Source: an uncultured bacterium
Lineage (GTDB): Bacteria; Pseudomonadota; Alphaproteobacteria; Rhodospirillales; Rhodospirillaceae
Assembly: GCA_903888485.1 (NCBI GenBank)
Contig: CAISTS010000032.1
Coordinates: forward strand, 289,750-353,749
Direction of reading: 5' to 3'
DNA: 64,000 nt
Both the position numbers and the translations under genes were made by a program. The notes beneath the pieces were generated by a model that saw only the letters and a list, made by a program, of their open reading frames with translations, was not told the origin of the DNA and searched no databases. Of the stretch, positions 1-7,393 are shown in pieces (position 1 is the stretch's first letter; each line of letters starts with the position of its first letter).

Positions 1-604
<604 letters not shown>

Positions 605-675
605 ATGGCTTGAAAGTCCCCAGGAACCAGAGACCTACAATATAGACCGGGGCGGCGGGCGTATAGCGAGGGCGC

Positions 676-1818
676 TTAGCCCATATGCCCTATCGCGTGT
701 TTGGCTACCTTCGCCATGACGCTGGGAAGGCCGGCGTCTCCGATGCGCTCCAGTGGCGTCCAGATGATATCGGGGCCGAGCTTTTTGGCCTGGGCCGCCG
801 TGAGATCGGCGGCGCGCACTTCGACCACCAGCCGGAAATGGGTGAAGGTGTGCTCGACCGCGCCGGGCAGCACCCGCCATTTCGCCTTGGGCAGATCGTC
901 TGGGATCGCGCCGCTGGTCCAATCGCTGCCGGGCACTTCCGTCATGCCGCCGAGCAGCCCTTGCGGCGGGCGGCGGCGCAGCGCGACACAGCCGTCGGCG
1001 CGCATCATCCAATAGGCCACGCCGCGCCGCAGCGGCGTCTCGGCTTTCTTGATCTTGCGCGGCAATGTCTCGGCGATGCCTTGTTTTCGGCCTTCGCAGA
1101 CATCCGACCAGGGACAGATCACGCAGGCCGGCGACTTGGGCGTGCAGACCGTGGCGCCGAGATCCATGACGCCCTGCGCGTAATCACCGGCCCGGGCATT
1201 GGGCGTGAGCTCACCCGCAAGGGCCCGCAGGCGCTCCTTGCTGTGCGGCAGCGGCTCGGTCACCGCGAACAGCCGCGCCATGACGCGCTCGACATTGCCA
1301 TCGACGACAACGGCGCGCTGATCATATGCGATGGCGGTAATGGCAGCGGCGGTGTAGGGCCCGACGCCGGGCAGCGACAGCAGGCCGTCTTCGTTTTGCG
1401 GAAACACGCCGCCGTGGTCCTTCGCGATCGCTTGGGCGCATTTGTGCAGATTGCGGGCCCGGGCGTAGTAGCCGAGCCCCGCCCAGACGGTCATGACCTC
1501 TTCGACCGGCGCGCGCGCCAGGGCGCTCACCGTCGGCCAGCGCTTCAGAAACATCTCGAAGTAGGGCTTCACCGCCGTGACGGTGGTTTGCTGCAACATG
1601 ATCTCCGACAGCCAGACGGCGTAGGGGTCGGCGGTCTCGCCGGGCAGCGCGCGCCAGGGCATGCGCCGGCGGTGACGGTCGTACCAGGCGAGCAAGTCCG
1701 CAACGCGGGGGCCTTTTGAATGCGCGCCTTGCGCGGGCGGGCCTTTTGGATGCGCGCCTTGCGCGCGGGGGTTGCGCGAAACGGCGGATTTCTTGGATTT
1801 CTGAAGTGGTGCGGGCAT
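676..1818 (-). CDS. mutY: A/G-specific adenine DNA glycosylase
   Basis: MutY removes adenine mispaired with 8-oxoguanine. The 380-residue protein has the catalytic Glu in SEIMLQQT (E72), the helix-hairpin-helix LPGVGPYTA (149-157), the catalytic Asp in VVDGNV (D173) and a 4Fe-4S cluster pattern C225-x6-C232-x2-C235-x5-C241. The C-terminal part from about residue 260 corresponds to the Nudix-like 8-oxoG recognition domain. The N-terminus is odd: about 40 residues precede the glycosylase fold and contain a 10-residue tandem repeat (AQGAHPKGPP / AQGAHSKGPR). An internal start cannot be excluded. It is divergent from the dciA-like gene. Confidence 0.96.
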   Translation of the reverse strand: MPAPLQKSKKSAVSRNPRAQGAHPKGPPAQGAHSKGPRVADLLAWYDRHRRRMPWRALPGETADPYAVWLSEIMLQQTTVTAVKPYFEMFLKRWPTVSALARAPVEEVMTVWAGLGYYARARNLHKCAQAIAKDHGGVFPQNEDGLLSLPGVGPYTAAAITAIAYDQRAVVVDGNVERVMARLFAVTEPLPHSKERLRALAGELTPNARAGDYAQGVMDLGATVCTPKSPACVICPWSDVCEGRKQGIAETLPRKIKKAETPLRRGVAYWMMRADGCVALRRRPPQGLLGGMTEVPGSDWTSGAIPDDLPKAKWRVLPGAVEHTFTHFRLVVEVRAADLTAAQAKKLGPDIIWTPLERIGDAGLPSVMAKVAKHAIGHMG

Positions 1819-1844
1819 GGGCGGCGTTGCGCTAAGCTAACGCC

Positions 1845-2369
1845 ATGGCGAAGACAAGCAAAGCGTCCGAGGACACCGCGACGCCTGCGCCGGCGCGCCG
1901 CTGGCGTCAGGGGCCGGTGAACATCGGCAGCCTGACGGGACGCCTCACGCGTCCGGCCCTCGGCAAGCGCGGCTTCACGGGCGCCGAGATCCTGTCGCAC
2001 TGGCCGGCCATCGTCGGCGCGGATCTGGCCGCCTACGCCTGCCCCATGCAGGTCAAATTCCCGCGCGGGCACAACAACGGCGCCACGCTGCAGCTGCGCG
2101 TCGCCCACGGCGCCGCGGCGGCGCTTTTGCAAATGAAGCTCCCGGCCATCAAAGAGCGCATCAACCGTTTCTTCGGGTACGAGGCCGTCGCCGACGTGCA
2201 GGCGGTGCAAGGACCTCTGCCCGCGCCGGCGCGCAAAGCCGCCGCGCCGCGGCCCGTGACGCCCGCCGAGGAAGCCGCGATCGACCGCGCCCTGGCCGAC
2301 ATTTCACCGGGCCCGGCGCGCGACGCCTTGACGAAACTTGGAAAAAACCTGCAACAACGAGGGCGCTAG
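1845..2369 (+). CDS. DciA-like (DUF721) protein
   Basis: This 174-residue protein has a DUF721 core: GFTGAEILSHWPAIVGADLA, then a hydrophobic strand around QLRVAHGAAAALLQMKLPAI and INRFFGYEAV. DUF721 proteins include DciA, the loader of the replicative helicase DnaB in bacteria without DnaC. In Alphaproteobacteria the family often lies between mutY and a dsbA/smc pair, as here, although about 3.5 kb separates it from the dsbA genes. The C-terminal tail (from about residue 125) is Ala/Pro-rich and ends in a short helix with no recognised domain. Family membership is well supported; the helicase-loading role is inferred. Confidence 0.85.
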   Translation: MAKTSKASEDTATPAPARRWRQGPVNIGSLTGRLTRPALGKRGFTGAEILSHWPAIVGADLAAYACPMQVKFPRGHNNGATLQLRVAHGAAAALLQMKLPAIKERINRFFGYEAVADVQAVQGPLPAPARKAAAPRPVTPAEEAAIDRALADISPGPARDALTKLGKNLQQRGR

Positions 2370-2434
2370 CCGCGTTGTAAGCGGGACGGGATACACGCCA
2401 CGTTACTGGGCGGCCTGACAGGGGACTAACGGAT

Positions 2435-3307
2435 ATGAAACGCACATTGATGAAGCATGCCGCGCCGCTGGCGCTGACCACGGCGCTCCTTGCCGGCCCG
2501 GCCCAGGCTCAGAAATTCGACAGCATCACCGACGGCCTGACCGACGCCCTTCAGACCGCCATCGACCTCTTGCCGCCGGATGTGACCAACGTGCGTCTGG
2601 GCTTGGGTCCGGTGATCGCGCCCGATTACGAAGGCAGCGATGACTACAACATCGATCCGGTGCCGGCGGTGTCCTTGCGCTACGGCAACTTCCTCGAAGT
2701 CGACAACAACGAAGTCAAGGTCACGGCGTTCAACCGCCTTTTCAACACCAGCACTAACATGGGCGGCGGCTCGTCTTTACGCGCAGGTCCCCTCATCCGG
2801 CTCGACTTCGGCCGCGACGAGACCGACAGCCCCGACTTGCGCGGCATGGGCGATGTCGATATGGCCCTCGAGCTCGGCGCTTTCGTCAGCTATCAGTGGC
2901 AAGGCGGCACGCGCGTGCGCCTGCGCGCGCGCCACGATGTCATCAAAGGCCACGGCGGCATGCTCGCCATCGCCGACGTCATTCAGCCGTTCATCCGGTC
3001 GGCGCGCTTCACGCTCGGCGGCATCGTCCAAGCCACCTGGGCGAGCGGGCCTTACATGCGCTCCTACTTCGGTGTGACCGCGGCGCAAGCGGCCGCCAGC
3101 GGCTATCCGGTGTACCGGCCGACCTCGGGCCTCAAGGACATCAACGCCGGCCTCAACGCCAGCTACCGCATCGCCGACCGCTGGTCGGTGGTGACCAACG
3201 TCAACTACAAGCGCCTGATGGGCGACGCCGCCGACAGCCCGATCGTGCGTATCGCGGGTTCGCCAAACCAAATGAACTACTCGGCCTTTGTGGTTTATTC
3301 CTTCTGA
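2435..3307 (+). CDS. MipA/OmpV family outer-membrane protein
   Basis: A 290-residue outer-membrane beta-barrel protein. It starts with a signal peptide (MKRTLMKHAAPLALTTALLAG, cleavage near AQAQ), and the mature part has MipA/OmpV features: LGLGPVIAPDYEGSDDYN near the start, alternating-hydrophobicity strands, and a terminal aromatic (VVYSF) suited to BAM recognition. Known family members scaffold murein enzymes or respond to stress, so no specific role is assigned. It stands alone between dciA and the two-component genes. The last six codons, the stop and about 55 downstream bases are duplicated immediately downstream. Confidence 0.88.
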   Translation: MKRTLMKHAAPLALTTALLAGPAQAQKFDSITDGLTDALQTAIDLLPPDVTNVRLGLGPVIAPDYEGSDDYNIDPVPAVSLRYGNFLEVDNNEVKVTAFNRLFNTSTNMGGGSSLRAGPLIRLDFGRDETDSPDLRGMGDVDMALELGAFVSYQWQGGTRVRLRARHDVIKGHGGMLAIADVIQPFIRSARFTLGGIVQATWASGPYMRSYFGVTAAQAAASGYPVYRPTSGLKDINAGLNASYRIADRWSVVTNVNYKRLMGDAADSPIVRIAGSPNQMNYSAFVVYSF

Positions 3308-3441
3308 TCTCGTAGGACTGGACGTTGCTCTCGTTTTTCTTTGCGCGCCTTCCGCGCGCGGGGCGTTCGTGGTGTATTCCTTCTGATCTCGAAGGACTTG
3401 GACGTGCTCTCGTTTTTCTTTGCGCGCCTTCCGCGCGCGGG
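3287..3441 (+). repeat. 79-bp direct duplication of the mipA 3' end
   Basis: Copy 1 (3287-3365) holds the last six codons and stop of mipA plus downstream DNA. Copy 2 (3366-3441) repeats it with a few mismatches and again encodes FVVYSF followed by TGA. Within those codons the two differences (TTT/TTC and GTT/GTG) are both synonymous. The downstream parts each hold a GCGCG...CGCGC hairpin preceded, not followed, by a T-run. This may be the surviving tail of a second tandem mipA gene. Confidence 0.85.
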
Positions 3442-3603
3442 CTGACCTCAGGTTGCTCTCATCTACATAACGCCCCTTTAAGCTGACTCGCGGGCGGCAG
3501 CCCTCGACAATGACCGCGTCGTTTCACCGCGCGATGCCGGCCTGGTCTTCCAATCCCTGATCCTCTCTCCTGGAATCCAAGCGGCAGGCTGGTGAGATCC
3601 CAC

Positions 3604-3780
3604 GGGCGTCGTCGGCGGGGCATGACTCCCTGTCTGCCGCACGTCAACCTGGCGCCGGTGTGGTGGCTCCTCCCACCTTCCGGCGCTGACATTGCGGTTG
3701 TTCCGAAGGCAACGCCCGTGGTTCTTTTCGCTGTTCCGTGCGGCAGACCAGCGCCTTAGCCCCGCGCCGCCGCTTTCGAC
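3604..3780 (+). ncRNA. Structured RNA candidate, possibly 6S RNA
   Basis: No convincing ORF lies here, but the sequence folds extensively. GGCGGGGC (3614-3621) pairs with GCCCCGCGCC (3759-3768) with one bulge. A perfect 12-bp stem joins 3632-3643 (GTCTGCCGCACG) to 3737-3748. Inside are a hairpin with arms 3652-3658 / 3680-3686 extended by GTGG/CCAC, and a small hairpin 3694-3700 / 3710-3715. The length of about 175 nt, the two-part closing stem around an internal loop, and pieces such as TGTGGTGGCTCC and TTAGCCCCGCGCCGCC resemble bacterial 6S RNA as I remember it. I could not run a covariance model. The strand follows that resemblance; a perfect stem looks the same on both strands. Confidence 0.5.
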
Positions 3781-3804
3781 TCCCGCGCCGACTTATCCTA
3801 GAAT
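3775..3804 (+). promoter_or_regulatory. Possible promoter of the two-component operon
   Basis: TTCGAC (3775-3780) and TAGAAT (3799-3804) are separated by 18 bases and lie about 30 bases before the response-regulator ATG. Both boxes deviate from consensus. The -35 box would overlap the end of the structured RNA candidate. Confidence 0.35.
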
Positions 3805-3833
3805 AGCCGCCGTCTGAGGGAGTTTTGTTGCCC

Positions 3834-4511
3834 ATGTCGACGCGCGTTCTGGTGATCGAAGACGACCCCGAAACCGCCGGCGAGATCGTCGCCGAGCTGT
3901 CCTCGCATGGCTTTCATGTGGACTGGGCCGCGACCGGAAGCACCGGCATGGAGCGCGCCGGCAGCGGCGACTACGACGTCATGACCGTCGACCGGCTCCT
4001 GCCCGAGATCGACGGTCTGACGATTGTCGAGACCATCCGGGCCGGCGGCATCAAGACGCCCGTGCTGGTGCTGTCCGCCCTCGCCGAAGTCGATGACCGC
4101 GTGCGCGGCCTGAAAGCCGGCGGCGATGACTACCTCACCAAACCCTTCGCGCTGGTCGAACTGTCCGCGCGCGTCGATGCGCTTCTGCGCCGCCCGGCCG
4201 ATCCGCGCGAGACGGTGCTGCGCGTGGGTCCTTTGACGCTCGACCTGATCGAGCGCAAGGCGCAGCGCGGCGGACGCCTGCTCGACATCCTGCCGCGCGA
4301 GTTCCAATTGCTCGAATACCTCATGCGCCATTCAGGACAGGTGGTCACGCGCGCCATGCTGTTCGAGGAGGTCTGGCACTACCGCTTCGATCCGCGCACC
4401 AATCTCGTCGACGTGCACATGGGCCGGCTGCGCCGGAAGGTCGATGCCGCCGGCGAGACGCCCATGGTCCACAGCATGCGCGGCACAGGATTCCAGCTCC
4501 GTGCGCCTTAG
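3834..4511 (+). CDS. OmpR/PhoB-family response regulator
   Basis: A DNA-binding response regulator of 225 residues. The receiver domain (1-120) has the acidic pair EDD near residue 9, the phospho-acceptor Asp in TVDRLLP, and the conserved Lys in LTKPF. The winged-helix output domain (about 128-224) has the typical PREFQLLEYLMRHSGQVVTR and VDVHMGRLRRK segments. I chose the ATG at 3834 because GAGGGAG sits about 11 bases upstream; an in-frame TTG at 3825 is too close to that site. It overlaps the histidine kinase gene by 11 bases, so the pair is translationally coupled. The signal and targets are unknown. Confidence 0.95.
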   Translation: MSTRVLVIEDDPETAGEIVAELSSHGFHVDWAATGSTGMERAGSGDYDVMTVDRLLPEIDGLTIVETIRAGGIKTPVLVLSALAEVDDRVRGLKAGGDDYLTKPFALVELSARVDALLRRPADPRETVLRVGPLTLDLIERKAQRGGRLLDILPREFQLLEYLMRHSGQVVTRAMLFEEVWHYRFDPRTNLVDVHMGRLRRKVDAAGETPMVHSMRGTGFQLRAP

Positions 4512-5859
4512 TTTCATTGGCACCACCACCTTCCGCTGGACGATCACCATCTCGGCGGCGTTTGTCTCGGCTGCGCTGTTCCTGGTGGCCGTGATCTACC
4601 AGCGCACCATTGGTTCAAACGAAGCACGCATCGACGACAATCTGATTCAAGAAGTGCGCACCGTGACGGCGGAGGATGCGGAGAACGCGCTCGTGCGCGT
4701 GCAAGCGCGCCTGATGGAAGATCCGCGCCGCGTGCGTTTCGCCGCGCTATTCGGCCCCGACCGCCAACTCATCGCCGGCAACATGAACTCCTATCCGAGC
4801 GACTTCATCGCCAACGGCAAGGTGCACGACATCGTTGCCGAACGCATCGACTCGCAGGGCATCGAAGTGCAGACCGCGCACGCTGTGGGCGCTCTGTTGG
4901 GGAACGGCAATACCTACATCATCGCGCGCAACTTCGACGACTTCGCGCCGTTGAAGGAAAGTATCACCGAGACCGTGACGCTCGGATTGTTCCCGGCGAC
5001 GATCCTTGCGCTGGTGTGCGGCGTGCTGCTCTCGATGCGCACGCAAAGCCGCATCGAGGACATCCACCAGATGGCCCAGCGCATCATGGCGGGCCACTTG
5101 CACGAACGCCTGCCCAGCCGCGGCACGCGCGACGACTTCGATAAGCTCGTGGATATCATGAATGCGATGCTCAATCAGATCGAGCATCTGATGAGCGAAG
5201 TGAAAGGCGTCGGCGACGACATCGCTCACGACTTGCGCACGCCGCTGACACGAGTCCGCGCCGCACTCGAGCGCGGGCGCGACAGCGCGCAGACGCTGGA
5301 AGACCTGCGCCATGCGGTCGACAAGGGCATCATCGGCATCGATCAGGCGCTCGGCGTCACCACGGCGTTGCTTCGCATCGCCGCCATTGAACACGGCCAG
5401 CGCAACGCCGGCTTCGGCGAAGTCGATCTCGGCAGCATCATCGCCGCCATCGTCGAGCTGTATGAACCCGCCGCCGAGGACAAGAACCTGCGCCTCGTCT
5501 CCACCGGCATGTCGCACATCTTGCTGCGCGGCGACCGCGATCTCCTCTTCGAAGCGATCTCCAACCTCGTCGACAACGCCATCAAGTTCACGCCCGCCGG
5601 CGGAACCGTGTCGATCGAGCTGGTGCGCACCGAGCACAACGTCCTCTTGCGCGTCGTCGACACCGGCCCCGGCATCCCCGCGCCCGAGCGCGAGGCGGTG
5701 TTCCGGCGCTTCTACCGTTCCGACAAGAGCCGCCATGCCGCCGGCATGGGGCTCGGCCTTGCCCTCGTCGCCGCGATTTCCAAGCTGCATGGTTTCCGCG
5801 TGCACGTGGCCGACCGCGATCAGGGCTGCGCCATCGAGATGATCTGCAGTCCGGCCTAG
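4501..5859 (+). CDS. Membrane sensor histidine kinase
   Basis: The partner kinase, 452 residues when started at the GTG at 4501, which overlaps the regulator's stop. It has a membrane segment near the N-terminus (WTITISAAFVSAALFLVAV), a periplasmic sensor region of roughly 130 residues, a second membrane segment (LGLFPATILALVCGVLL), HAMP, and a HisKA H-box with DIAHDLRTPLTR. The HATPase domain shows the N-box NLVDNAIKFTP, DTGPGIP, and MGLGLALV. The layout is EnvZ-like. The sensor region has no domain I recognise. The downstream DsbA genes might suggest envelope stress, but that is only inference. Confidence 0.93.
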   Translation: MRLSFIGTTTFRWTITISAAFVSAALFLVAVIYQRTIGSNEARIDDNLIQEVRTVTAEDAENALVRVQARLMEDPRRVRFAALFGPDRQLIAGNMNSYPSDFIANGKVHDIVAERIDSQGIEVQTAHAVGALLGNGNTYIIARNFDDFAPLKESITETVTLGLFPATILALVCGVLLSMRTQSRIEDIHQMAQRIMAGHLHERLPSRGTRDDFDKLVDIMNAMLNQIEHLMSEVKGVGDDIAHDLRTPLTRVRAALERGRDSAQTLEDLRHAVDKGIIGIDQALGVTTALLRIAAIEHGQRNAGFGEVDLGSIIAAIVELYEPAAEDKNLRLVSTGMSHILLRGDRDLLFEAISNLVDNAIKFTPAGGTVSIELVRTEHNVLLRVVDTGPGIPAPEREAVFRRFYRSDKSRHAAGMGLGLALVAAISKLHGFRVHVADRDQGCAIEMICSPA

Positions 5860-5883
5860 CGCCGAATCTTAAGGGGAACCTCC

Positions 5884-6486
5884 ATGACCATCACCCGCCG
5901 CCTCGCTCTTGCCTTCGCCGCAGCCGCTCCTTTTACGCGGAGCGCCTTGGCCGCCGACGTCCAGGATTACCGCGAATTCGCCGAAGGCAGCGCGAAGGCA
6001 AAATTGACGGTGATCGAGTACGGCTCGCTCACATGCCCGCACTGCGCCGAGTTTCACAACGTCGCTTATCCGCTGCTGAAGAAGGAATACATCGACACCG
6101 GTAAAGTACGATTCATCTTCCGCGACCTGCCGAGCGACAACCTCGGCCTCGGCGCGGCGCTCTTGGCGCGCTGCGTGCCCGGCGAACGCGGCAAGGAGAT
6201 GATCTCGCTGATGTTCGCGACTCAGCGCACCTGGGTGCTGTCGGACAATCCTCTTGAGCACCTCACCGGCCACGCGAAGGCAGTGGGCCTCGAAGGTCCG
6301 AGCCTTGAGGCCTGCCTCAAGAATGAAGCCATCCTCAAGAAGATCGTCGAGATCCGTGAAGCTGCTTTGCGCGACCACAAGGTCCAATCGACGCCGACCT
6401 TCTTCATCGGCGAGGACATGAAGGAGATGGTCGAAGGTTCGGAGTATCCGCCGCTCAAGGCCGCCATCGACAAGCACTTCTCCTGA
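5884..6486 (+). CDS. DsbA-family thiol oxidoreductase 1
   Basis: A 200-residue secreted thioredoxin-fold protein. After a signal peptide ending near ALAADV come the redox motif CPHC (51-54) in GSLTCPHCAEF and the cis-proline loop STPTFFIG. The spacing and helical insertion match the DsbA group common in Alphaproteobacteria (thioredoxin_4 type). It presumably oxidises or reshuffles disulfides in the periplasm. The start ATG follows AAGGGG by a few bases. It is 25 bases behind the histidine kinase and could be co-transcribed. A close paralogue follows downstream. Confidence 0.92.
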   Translation: MTITRRLALAFAAAAPFTRSALAADVQDYREFAEGSAKAKLTVIEYGSLTCPHCAEFHNVAYPLLKKEYIDTGKVRFIFRDLPSDNLGLGAALLARCVPGERGKEMISLMFATQRTWVLSDNPLEHLTGHAKAVGLEGPSLEACLKNEAILKKIVEIREAALRDHKVQSTPTFFIGEDMKEMVEGSEYPPLKAAIDKHFS

Positions 6487-6673
6487 CGGCGTTTTGCGAC
6501 TCCAAAAGGGGTCTCCCGAGTCTCTGAAACCGGACTGAAATCAAGGCGCTCGAAAGTCATCCACAGGCCGAAAAACCGTGGATTTCCAGGGCTTAGCGCC
6601 TTCCGTCTAAAATTCTCCACAAATGGTATGGAAGGTGTTAACCAACCACACCATCTAGTTGGAGGAGGATCCC

Positions 6674-7291
6674 TTGAAGCATTTCTCGCGTCGCGCCGTC
6701 GGCCTCATCGCCGGCGCCGCTCTGGTGGCTGGTCTGGCCGGCTTTGCGCCAGCCCAGGCCGGTGAAGCACCGCCCGCGGTCTACAAGGAATTCGTCACCG
6801 GCGATCCGAAGGCCAAGGTGATCGTGATCGAGTACGCCTCGCTCACCTGTCCGCACTGTGCGCACTTCGCGACCGAGGAATATCCGAAGCTCAAGAAAGA
6901 ATACATCGACACCGGCAAGATCAAGTTCGTCTTCCGCGATTTCCCCCTGGATGGTCTTGGCATGGGCGCCGCGCTCTTGGCGCGCTGCGTGCCCAACGAC
7001 CGCGGCAAGGTGATGATCGAGATGATGTACCAGAACCAGCTCGAATGGGTGCGCGCCGAGAAGCCGCTCGATGTGCTGCGCGGTTACGCCCAGCTCGCCG
7101 GGCTCAACCAGGCCGGCGTGGAAGCGTGCCTGAAAAACGAAGGCATCCTCAAGGAAATCCAGAGCGTGCAGGAAAAAGCCGTGTCGCTCTACAAGGTGCA
7201 GGCCACTCCCACATTTTTCGTCGGCGACGATCAGGTCGCGGGCAATGACTACGAGAGCCTGAAGAAGGCCATCGATAAGCAGCTTAAGTAA
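6674..7291 (+). CDS. DsbA-family thiol oxidoreductase 2
   Basis: Paralogue of the preceding gene, 205 residues, with signal peptide (cleavage near PAQAGEA), CPHC at 59-62 in ASLTCPHCAHF and cis-proline loop ATPTFFVG. The shared core (KKEYIDTGK, ALLARCVP) shows a recent duplication. The start is a TTG at 6674, chosen because GGAGGAGG (6661-6668) lies 5 bases upstream; no ATG fits. A 187-base gap separates it from the first copy, so it may have its own promoter. In many Alphaproteobacteria this DsbA sits directly before smc, as here. Confidence 0.92.
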   Translation: MKHFSRRAVGLIAGAALVAGLAGFAPAQAGEAPPAVYKEFVTGDPKAKVIVIEYASLTCPHCAHFATEEYPKLKKEYIDTGKIKFVFRDFPLDGLGMGAALLARCVPNDRGKVMIEMMYQNQLEWVRAEKPLDVLRGYAQLAGLNQAGVEACLKNEGILKEIQSVQEKAVSLYKVQATPTFFVGDDQVAGNDYESLKKAIDKQLK

Positions 7292-7299
7292 ATCCGGCT

Positions 7300-7325
7300 G
7301 CGGGTGCTCTCGGGGGAGCGCCCGC
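7300..7325 (+). other. Hairpin between dsbA2 and smc
   Basis: GCGGGTGCTC (7300-7309) pairs with GAGCGCCCGC (7316-7325) around a 6-base loop with one wobble. No T-run follows, so it is not a classical terminator. It may attenuate read-through or stabilise the dsbA message. Confidence 0.4.
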
Positions 7326-7393
7326 AACGAGACTAAAATTCAGGGGAGCTGTGGGGGCTACACACCGCCACAGCATCGCGGCGGAGAGTAGAG

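Noticed and set aside
3308..3360. Hairpin GCGCG...CGCGC after mipA as an intrinsic terminator
   Set aside because: The T-run precedes the stem and does not follow it, so it does not fit a plus-strand terminator.
3771..3786. tRNA T-loop-like sequence TTCGACTCCC
   Set aside because: There is no matching stem, anticodon arm or acceptor end, so no tRNA is present.
3459..3835. Two overlapping minus-strand frames in the mipA-regulator gap
   Set aside because: Arg/Pro/Gly-rich, no ribosome site, and they coincide with the highly structured RNA candidate.
4747..5805. Minus-strand frame of 352 codons opposite the histidine kinase
   Set aside because: Composition is a reverse-strand shadow; the kinase motifs on the plus strand are complete.
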